Of a DNA stretch of 6,284 bases, positions 1 through 5,018 are shown one piece after another. The stretch lies in NCBI GenBank assembly GCA_017511185.1, contig JAFWLF010000110.1:1-6284 (forward strand), written 5' to 3'. The DNA is from RGIG5612 sp017511185 (GTDB taxonomy: Bacteria; Bacillota; Clostridia; Lachnospirales; Lachnospiraceae). Under the pieces are notes generated by a model. The model was not told the origin of the DNA and ran no database searches. It saw only the letters and a list, made by a program, of their open reading frames with translations. Each line of letters starts with the position of its first letter. Within the stretch, counting starts at the first letter, position 1. The position numbers were made by a program, and so were the translations under genes.

Positions 1-1
1 A

Positions 2-1150
2 GAACTTCTGGTCGCGCAGAATATGCGTGTCGATCATTCCAGACTGGTGGAACAGAATAGTTTCCTGACCAATTCCATTATCCGTCTGGAAAATGAGATC
101 GAAAAATTAAACAATGATAAAACCACCCTGGAGACAAACCGTACGGCGTCTATCCGGGGTATGGATGAGAAACGGGAAGAGATCGAAAAGATCCGTCAGA
201 CTCTGGAACAGGCAGAAGTTGATAAGAAAGAACTTCTTGCCCACCTGGATGAAGTAGAGGCCGCAAAGGAAGAGCAGACTGGTTCCCATAAAGGCTTTAT
301 TGATAAACGGGAAGAGTATTCTGAGCGGATCGCTGATCTGGATAAAGAAGTCTTCCGTCTGAACTCCTCCCGGGAGAAACTGGAAGAGCGGTTTGAAAAC
401 CGGTCCAGCTATATCTGGGATGAGTATGAGCTGACCTATAACAACGCACTGCCGCTCAGGGATGAGTCCCTGACCGATGTCAAGGAAATGCGCGATAAGA
501 TCAACGAGCTGAAGGCATCCATCCGCGGTCTTGGCGTGATCAATGTCGGTGCGATCGATGAATACAAAGAAGTTAAAGAACGCTATGATTTCCTGACCAA
601 CCAGTATCAGGATCTGCAGAAGGCAGAAGCCGACCTGGTCAAGATCATTAGGGATCTGGATAAGCAGATGCGGACCCAGTTCAATACAGAGTTCAAGAAG
701 ATCCGTGCAGAGTTCTCCAAAGTCTTTAAGGAGATGTTTGGCGGCGGAACCGGAAGCATTGAACTGGAAGAAGATGTGGATGTGCTGGATGCCGGCATTT
801 CCATCATCGCCCAGCCGCCTGGAAAGAAACTGCAGAACATGCTGCAGCTGTCCGGTGGAGAGAAGGCTTTAACGGCTATCGCTGTGCTGTTTGCAATCCA
901 GAACCTGAAACCGTCACCGTTCTGTATCCTGGACGAGATCGAGGCTGCACTGGACGATGCAAACATCACCCGGTTTGCCGAGTATCTGCATAAACTGTCC
1001 AATGAAGTGCAGTTTATCGTGATCACACATAGAAGAGGCACGATGGAGGCAGCAGACCGTCTGTACGGTATTACGATGCAGGAGAAGGGTGTCTCCACGC
1101 TGATCTCGGTCGACCTGTCGGATATCAAAGATGAGGATATTGCTTCATGA
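2..1150 (+). CDS. smc: Chromosome segregation ATPase SMC, C-terminal part (5' end outside window)
   Basis: SMC dimers compact and segregate the chromosome with the kleisin ScpA and with ScpB; each arm folds back so that the N- and C-terminal halves form one ABC-type ATPase head. The reading frame is open from base 2 (E-L-L-V-A-Q-N before the first internal Met at 23), so the start lies upstream. About 382 residues are visible, roughly the last third of a protein usually near 1,190. The first half is charged and heptad-rich, as expected for the returning coiled coil. Next come the family motif GLGVINVGAIDEY (about 526-564), the ABC signature LSGGEKALT (848-874), Walker B FCILDE (920-937) with its D-loop, and the switch histidine in VITHRRG. 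Walker A would be in the missing N-terminal half. The end looks intact, and the TGA stop overlaps the rnhB ATG (ATGA). Identification is firm from the motifs. Confidence 0.96.
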   Translation, partial: ELLVAQNMRVDHSRLVEQNSFLTNSIIRLENEIEKLNNDKTTLETNRTASIRGMDEKREEIEKIRQTLEQAEVDKKELLAHLDEVEAAKEEQTGSHKGFIDKREEYSERIADLDKEVFRLNSSREKLEERFENRSSYIWDEYELTYNNALPLRDESLTDVKEMRDKINELKASIRGLGVINVGAIDEYKEVKERYDFLTNQYQDLQKAEADLVKIIRDLDKQMRTQFNTEFKKIRAEFSKVFKEMFGGGTGSIELEEDVDVLDAGISIIAQPPGKKLQNMLQLSGGEKALTAIAVLFAIQNLKPSPFCILDEIEAALDDANITRFAEYLHKLSNEVQFIVITHRRGTMEAADRLYGITMQEKGVSTLISVDLSDIKDEDIAS

Positions 1151-1830
1151 CAAAAAAGCAAGAAGCTGAGCAAAAAAGAGCAGAAAAGCTGAGGCTGGAG
1201 AGGGAGCGCATCGAAGGCATGAAGGTCTACGAGAGAGCGCATCCGGACTGCCGCCTGATCTGCGGCGTGGATGAGGCAGGAAGAGGCCCCTTTGCCGGAC
1301 CGGTAGTCGCCGGTGCCGTGATTCTTTCTCTGGATGATCCGGAACGGGAGATCCTTTACCTGAATGATTCCAAGAAGCTTTCCGAAAAGAAAAGGGAACC
1401 GCTGTACGAGGAGATCATGGAGAAGGCCGTCAGTGTGGGCGTCGGGATCGTGGAGCGGGAAGTGATCGATGAGATCAACATCCTGCAGGCAACCTTCCTG
1501 GCGATGCAGAAAGCGATCGCTGCTCTGGATCCGCAGCCGGATTATATTCTGGCCGATGCCGTGACGATCCCTAAGATCGCGATCCCGCAGGAGGGCATTG
1601 TCAAAGGAGATGCAAAAAGCGTATCCATTGCGGCGGGCAGCATCATCGCCAAGGTGACCAGGGATCGGATCATGTACGAGTATGACAAGCTCTATCCGGA
1701 GTATGGATTTGCCTCTCATAAGGGGTATGGAACGAAGGCGCATATTGAGGCCATCAAAGAGTACGGGATGCTGGATATCCACCGCAGGAGCTTTATCCAT
1801 TTCCCGGCATTTGAACGCAGGGCAGAATAA
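1147..1830 (+). CDS. rnhB: Ribonuclease HII
   Basis: RNase HII nicks the RNA strand of RNA-DNA hybrids and cuts 5' of single ribonucleotides misincorporated in DNA, starting ribonucleotide excision repair in the cytoplasm. The 227-residue protein has the metal-binding acidic set: Asp41-Glu42 in GVDEAGRG, Asp136 in ILADA, and most likely Asp154 in KGDAKS. The GRG motif (44-46), which reads the 2'-OH, is present, as are IAAGSIIAKVTRD (160-172) and GYGT with Tyr193, which stacks on the substrate. About 35 charged residues precede the core; similar N-terminal extensions occur in RNase HII of other Bacillota. The ATG overlaps the smc stop by four bases and has TGAGGA at 1132-1137, so translational coupling with smc is likely. 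No convincing terminator follows, so read-through into the next unit is possible. Length and motifs look intact. Confidence 0.97.
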   Translation: MTKKQEAEQKRAEKLRLERERIEGMKVYERAHPDCRLICGVDEAGRGPFAGPVVAGAVILSLDDPEREILYLNDSKKLSEKKREPLYEEIMEKAVSVGVGIVEREVIDEINILQATFLAMQKAIAALDPQPDYILADAVTIPKIAIPQEGIVKGDAKSVSIAAGSIIAKVTRDRIMYEYDKLYPEYGFASHKGYGTKAHIEAIKEYGMLDIHRRSFIHFPAFERRAE

Positions 1831-1859
1831 ACAAAAACCCACAAATATTTTTTATAATT

Positions 1860-1899
1860 TTGGTCAAAAAAGTTATAGATTTATAACAAAAACTATAAT
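1860..1899 (+). promoter_or_regulatory. Candidate promoter of the methyltransferase-corrinoid unit
   Basis: The rnhB-methyltransferase gap (1831-1953) is very AT-rich and holds several promoter-like boxes. A consensus TATAAT sits at 1894-1899, about 55 bases before the start codon, but no good -35 lies 16-18 bases upstream of it. An alternative is TTGGTC at 1860-1865 paired over 16 bases with TATAAC at 1882-1887. Both would put the start of transcription between rnhB and the methyltransferase gene. The exact box cannot be decided by eye. Confidence 0.4.
1872..1887. promoter_or_regulatory. Perfect inverted repeat, possible operator
   Basis: GTTATA-GATT-TATAAC is a perfect 6-bp inverted repeat with a 4-base centre. 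It lies about 70 bases upstream of the methyltransferase start and just before a TATAAT box. The size and placement suit a dimeric repressor site. It resembles, but does not match, the Rex operator (TTGTTAA-N4-TTAACAA), because the half-sites are two bases further apart. In such AT-rich DNA a chance palindrome of this size is plausible, so the functional call is inference only. Confidence 0.3.
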
Positions 1900-1938
1900 A
1901 GAATTACGTTGTATGTATGTGTTCTAACATCAACACAC

Positions 1939-1944
1939 AGGAGG
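1939..1944 (+). promoter_or_regulatory. Shine-Dalgarno AGGAGG deciding the methyltransferase start
   Basis: A full-consensus AGGAGG lies 9 bases before the ATG at 1954. It supports that start over the in-frame ATG at 1909, which would add a 15-residue tail (MYVCVLTSTHRRKAK) that covers this site and is foreign to the family. Proteins of this family normally begin directly with the M-I-I-I-G-E-K-I-N type sequence seen at 1954. Confidence 0.85.
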
Positions 1945-1953
1945 AAAGCAAAA

Positions 1954-2760
1954 ATGATTATTATTGGGGAAAAAATTAATGGTTCCATTCCTTCGGTCGC
2001 AAAAGCTATCGAAGAAAGAAACGCTGACTGGATCAGAGATCTTGCTAAAAAACAGGCTGATGCAGGCGCAACTTACATTGATGTCTGCGCATCTGTTGAT
2101 GAAGATAAAGAAGTAGAAGTTTTACATTGGCTGATCGACCTTGTTCAGGAAGTTACAGATGTTCCGATCGCAGTGGACAGCCCGAGCCCGGATTCCATCC
2201 TTGGCGCTCTGCCGTTCTGCAACAAGCCAGGCCTTGTAAACTCTGTTTCCGGCGAAGGTGACAAGATCGCTAAGATCTTCCCGGTAATCGCTGATACTAA
2301 GTGGGAATGCGTAGCTCTTTGCTGTGATGATACAGGTATTCCAAAGAGCGCAGCTGACAGACTTAGAGTATTTGATCATATTATGGAAGAAGCTAAGAAG
2401 TACAACATCGATCCTAGCCGTCTCCATATTGATCCATTGGTTGAAATGCTTTGCACAACCGATGATGCTATGGCAAACCTCGCTGAGGTGATGACAAAGA
2501 TCAAAGATCAGTATCCGACGATCCACATCACTGGTGCGGTTTCAAATATTTCATTCAACCTTCCATACAGAAAGATCGTGAACCTCTGCTTCATGGTCCT
2601 GGCTATGAATGCCGGCCTTGACAGCGCAATCTTCGATCCGCTGAACAGAGACCTGATCGGTGCTGTTTATGCTACAGAAGCTCTTCTGGGCATGGATGAC
2701 TACTGTATGGAATATATCACAGCTTACAGAGAAGAGTTATTCGGACCTGTAAAAAGCTGA
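1954..2760 (+). CDS. Methyltetrahydrofolate:corrinoid protein methyltransferase (MtgA/MtvA/AcsE-type pterin-binding TIM barrel)
   Basis: The family moves a methyl group between N5 of methyl-THF and the cobalt of a corrinoid protein. It includes AcsE of the Wood-Ljungdahl pathway, the pterin module of MetH, and the MtxA components of O- and N-demethylase systems. The 268-residue protein is one pterin-binding domain, close to the 262 of AcsE. It opens with GEKING (5-10) and keeps the pterin-site residues known from AcsE, at nearly the same numbers: Asp75 in IAVDSP, Asn96 in LVNSVS, Asp160 in HIDPL and Asn198 in VSNISFN. The DVCAS motif (43-47), where AcsE has DLNVG as I recall it, favours the MtgA/MtvA branch over AcsE. 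The next gene, 80 bases downstream, is a corrinoid protein, its natural partner. Dihydropteroate synthase shares the fold and automated annotation may suggest it, but the context argues against it. In vivo direction and the substrate system served are not visible. Confidence 0.88.
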   Translation: MIIIGEKINGSIPSVAKAIEERNADWIRDLAKKQADAGATYIDVCASVDEDKEVEVLHWLIDLVQEVTDVPIAVDSPSPDSILGALPFCNKPGLVNSVSGEGDKIAKIFPVIADTKWECVALCCDDTGIPKSAADRLRVFDHIMEEAKKYNIDPSRLHIDPLVEMLCTTDDAMANLAEVMTKIKDQYPTIHITGAVSNISFNLPYRKIVNLCFMVLAMNAGLDSAIFDPLNRDLIGAVYATEALLGMDDYCMEYITAYREELFGPVKS

Positions 2761-2788
2761 GATCGAAAAAAGGTTGACTAATTTGTCC

Positions 2789-2807
2789 ATAAGGCCAGGT
2801 GCCTTTA
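2789..2807 (+). other. Intercistronic hairpin between methyltransferase and corrinoid genes
   Basis: AAGGC (2791-2795), a five-base loop CAGGT and GCCTT (2801-2805) form a short hairpin that can be extended by an A-T pair or two with a bulge. It is followed by AT-rich sequence containing ATTTTT, so it could be a weak attenuator, or an RNA-processing or stabilising element. It lies 33 bases before the corrinoid gene. The stem is too short and the U-run too distant for a confident terminator. Confidence 0.35.
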
Positions 2808-2840
2808 TATAAAATTTTTATCTTATAGGAGGACAAAATT

Positions 2841-3476
2841 ATGTCAAAAATCGAAGAACTTGCTCAGGCAGTCGAAACAGGAAAAGCTAAGATCGTTCCA
2901 CAGTTAGTTCAGGAAGCTCTTGATGAGGGTATCGACCCGATGGAGATCCTTAACAAAGGTATGATCGATGCAATGGGTGTTGTTGGTGAGAAATTCAAAA
3001 ACAACGAGATCTTCGTTCCGGAAATGCTGGTTGCAGCACGTGCAATGAAGAAGGGCGTTGATGTTGTAAAACCTCACCTTGGAGCAGGCAACAGCGCAAC
3101 AATCGGTAAAATGATCATGGGAACCGTTGCAGGCGACCTTCATGACATTGGTAAAAACCTTGTCATCATGATGATCGAATCCGCTGGTTTCGAAGTTGTA
3201 GACCTTGGTGTCGATGTTCCGATCGAGAAATTCCTCGAGGCAGCAGCTGATCCGGATGTCAACATCGTTGGATGCTCCGCACTGTTAACAACTACTATGC
3301 CATCTCTGCGTGACACCGTCGCAGCTTTAAACAAAGCTCCGAACCGTTCCCAGTTCAAGATCATGGTCGGTGGTGCTCCTATTACTCAGGAATTCGCTGA
3401 TGAGATCGGCGCTGACTGCTACACAGACGACGCAGCTGCAGCAGCTGAGGCAGCTAAGAAGTTAGTACAGGGCTAA
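2841..3476 (+). CDS. Cobalamin-binding corrinoid methyl-carrier protein (MtgC/MtvC/MtaC family)
   Basis: These small cytoplasmic proteins carry a corrinoid whose Co(I) accepts a methyl group from a substrate methyltransferase (MtxB) and passes it on to THF through MtxA, or the reverse. The 211-residue protein has the usual two-part layout. Residues 1 to about 85 form the helical B12-binding cap (methionine-synthase cap type, with NEIFVPEMLVAARAM at 55-69). The rest is a Rossmann-like B12 domain with GDLHDIGKN (98-106), in which Asp99-x-His101-x-x-Gly104 supplies the lower axial His ligand, then SAL (146-148) and VGG (176-178) around the nucleotide tail. The start has AGGAGG at 2827-2832, 8 bases upstream. 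All three Arg codons are CGT, which suggests strong expression. The gene follows the methyltransferase and ends about 45 bases before a strong terminator. No iron-sulfur cysteine motif is present, so it is not the CFeSP subunit AcsC. The methylated substrate cannot be deduced. Confidence 0.93.
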   Translation: MSKIEELAQAVETGKAKIVPQLVQEALDEGIDPMEILNKGMIDAMGVVGEKFKNNEIFVPEMLVAARAMKKGVDVVKPHLGAGNSATIGKMIMGTVAGDLHDIGKNLVIMMIESAGFEVVDLGVDVPIEKFLEAAADPDVNIVGCSALLTTTMPSLRDTVAALNKAPNRSQFKIMVGGAPITQEFADEIGADCYTDDAAAAAEAAKKLVQG

Positions 3477-3520
3477 TTCGATGAAGATGTGCGAATGCAT
3501 ATCGGATCCTTAAGTATCAA

Positions 3521-3555
3521 GCAAAAAGGGACGCTCAAATGAGCGTCCTTTTTGC
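3521..3555 (+). terminator. Intrinsic terminator of the methyltransferase-corrinoid unit
   Basis: GGACGCTC (3529-3536) pairs perfectly with GAGCGTCC (3541-3548) around an AAAT loop, followed by five T. The stem can extend through the A-run at 3523-3527 pairing with the T-run, with G3528 bulged. The flanking A-run means it could also work on the other strand. It separates the corrinoid gene from folC. Confidence 0.93.
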
Positions 3556-3621
3556 ATCCTTTCCCTCTGAAAATTAGTGGACAAAAATACCAAAATGAGT
3601 AAAATGATTATAGAAAGTATC

Positions 3622-3645
3622 AATATCTTCGGATATTATATTTTT
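3622..3645 (+). promoter_or_regulatory. UUCG-capped hairpin with U-run in the folC leader (possible attenuator)
   Basis: AATATC-TTCG-GATATT (3622-3637) is a perfect 6-bp stem closed by the extra-stable C(UUCG)G tetraloop, followed three bases later by TTTTT (3641-3645). It lies 75 bases before folC. It could be a second, weak terminator catching read-through or an attenuator in the folC leader, depending on where the folC promoter is. The stem has a single G-C pair, so efficiency is doubtful. I found no clear -35/-10 pair in 3556-3720. Confidence 0.4.
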
Positions 3646-3670
3646 GTATGAAAAAAAGTGCAAAATCGGA

Positions 3671-3682
3671 ATACATACATAC
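3671..3682. repeat. Short tandem repeat (ATAC)x3 in the folC leader
   Basis: Three tandem copies of ATAC lie about 40 bases before folC. The complementary GTATGTATGT occurs at 1911-1920 before the methyltransferase gene. It is a low-complexity tract with no demonstrated role. Confidence 0.5.
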
Positions 3683-3720
3683 AAATCCAATTGATGCATT
3701 TTTGAAAAAAGGTAATTAAT

Positions 3721-4992
3721 ATGAATTATCAGGAAACTTTGGAGTACATTGCCAGTATCAACTGGAAAGGCTCCGTGCTTGGCTTGGAAAGAATCCGGGA
3801 ATTAATGGACAAACTCGGTAATCCGCAGAAGGAACTGAAGTTTATCCATATCACTGGAACGAACGGAAAAGGTTCAACAGCCGCATTTCTTTCATCTGTT
3901 CTGATTGAAGCAGGGTATAAGGTGGGATTATTTACATCCCCTTATATTGAAGTGTTCAACGAGCGGATGCAGATCAACAACTGTAATATCTCGGATGAGG
4001 AACTGGCAGAAATCACCACTTACATCCGTCCATTTGCGGATGCAATGGAAGATAAGCCAACGGAGTTCGAGCTGAATACAGCGATCTCTCTTGTTTATTT
4101 CCAACGGAATCATTGTAACATTGTTGTGTTTGAAGTCGGTATGGGCGGGGAACTGGATTCCACCAACGTGATCGATTTTGCTGATGTAGCTGTCTTTACT
4201 GCCATCGGCCTGGATCACACGGAAGAACTTGGTGATACGATCGAAAAGATCGCTGCAACCAAGGCCGGGATCATCAAGAAGAACTGCCGTGTCGTTCTTT
4301 GTAAACAGGCAGATTCTGTCAGCAGTGTGATCCGTAAGAAATGCTGGGAGATGAATGCGAAACTGTTTGTTTCCGAACCGCAGCAGGTTGTATTCAAAGG
4401 TGTGACGATCGATCAGCAGACCTTTGATTATAAAGAACTGAAAGGGCTTACCATTCCGCTGATCGGCACTTATCAGATGGAAAATGTTGCTGTTGCACTG
4501 AAAGTTGTAGAGGCTTTGCGTGATGGCGGCTGGAACATCAGCGATGAGGCGCTTCGGGTGGGTCTTTCCAAAACAAAATGGCCTGGACGGTTTGAGGTGA
4601 TCAACCGTGATCCACTGTTTATTGTGGACGGTGCACATAACCCGCACGGGATCCGCGCGACCAAGTCCAGCCTGGTCAGCATCTTCAAAGATAAAAAACT
4701 GATTTTCATTTTTGGCGTCATGGCAGACAAGGATTATCCGGATATGCTGGATGAGATCCTGCCTTTAGCCAAAGAAGTTTTGTGTGTGACGCCGGATAAT
4801 CCTCGTGCTTTATCTGCAGAGGATCTGGCAAAGATCATACAGGACAAAGGTGTTTTCTCTATCGTCAATGGCTCGATCGGAGAAGCGGTCGACAAAGCGT
4901 TTGAACGGGCACAGAAAGATGATGTGATCGTTGCGCTGGGGTCGCTTTATATGATCGGTGACATAAAGAAATACAAAAAGAGCAAGTATTAA
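3721..4992 (+). CDS. folC: Folylpolyglutamate synthase / dihydrofolate synthase
   Basis: This Mur-ligase family enzyme uses ATP to add glutamate to dihydropteroate or to THF, giving the polyglutamated folates that cells retain and that one-carbon enzymes prefer. The 423-residue length is normal. Motifs in order: P-loop TGTNGKGST (45-53); the folate-side GLFTSPYIEVFNERM; GMGGELDSTNVI; LDHTEELGDTIEKIA followed by TKAGIIK, which carries the lysine that is carbamylated in this family; WPGRFEV; and DGAHNP at the start of the C-terminal glutamate-ligase domain. GGELD replaces the commoner GGRLD, and ATKAG the commoner AEKAG; both look like lineage variation in an intact enzyme. The start has only a modest AAGG (3709-3712), 8 bases upstream. 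The gene ends 26 bases before fhs and is probably cotranscribed with it, linking folate polyglutamylation to formate activation. Whether both FolC activities are kept cannot be told from sequence. Confidence 0.95.
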   Translation: MNYQETLEYIASINWKGSVLGLERIRELMDKLGNPQKELKFIHITGTNGKGSTAAFLSSVLIEAGYKVGLFTSPYIEVFNERMQINNCNISDEELAEITTYIRPFADAMEDKPTEFELNTAISLVYFQRNHCNIVVFEVGMGGELDSTNVIDFADVAVFTAIGLDHTEELGDTIEKIAATKAGIIKKNCRVVLCKQADSVSSVIRKKCWEMNAKLFVSEPQQVVFKGVTIDQQTFDYKELKGLTIPLIGTYQMENVAVALKVVEALRDGGWNISDEALRVGLSKTKWPGRFEVINRDPLFIVDGAHNPHGIRATKSSLVSIFKDKKLIFIFGVMADKDYPDMLDEILPLAKEVLCVTPDNPRALSAEDLAKIIQDKGVFSIVNGSIGEAVDKAFERAQKDDVIVALGSLYMIGDIKKYKKSKY

Positions 4993-5018
4993 AAAATAAT
5001 AAAAAGGAGATTGTTAAA

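Noticed and set aside
607..1842. Long minus-strand open frame (411 codons) opposite smc and rnhB
   Set aside because: It spans two intact, motif-bearing genes on the other strand and its translation has no recognisable domain; it is a shadow of their codon bias.
1831..1870. Terminator after rnhB
   Set aside because: Only a weak bulged A-T stem (CCAcAAAT with ATTTTGG) is possible and it is not followed by a T-run.
1682..1927. Small + strand open frame over the rnhB end and spacer
   Set aside because: It is out of frame inside rnhB and then runs through AT-rich spacer; nothing supports translation.
1909..1953. Upstream in-frame ATG giving a 15-residue longer methyltransferase
   Set aside because: The extension covers the consensus AGGAGG at 1939-1944 and does not resemble the family N-terminus; 1954 is the better start.
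1954..2760. Dihydropteroate synthase (folP) as identity of the pterin-domain gene
   Set aside because: The fold is shared, but the AcsE-type residues and the adjacent corrinoid protein fit a methyltransferase, despite folC being nearby.
2774..2811. TTGACT as -35 of an internal promoter for the corrinoid gene
   Set aside because: The nearest TATATA box (2806-2811) is 26 bases away, too far for a normal sigma-A promoter, and nothing suitable lies at 16-18 bases.
3556..3720. THF riboswitch before folC
   Set aside because: The leader lacks the conserved GC-rich helices and loops of the known THF riboswitch and is nearly all A/T.
3928..4647. Minus-strand open frame (239 codons) opposite folC
   Set aside because: It lies wholly inside folC, with no ribosome binding site I could support and no protein-like motif.
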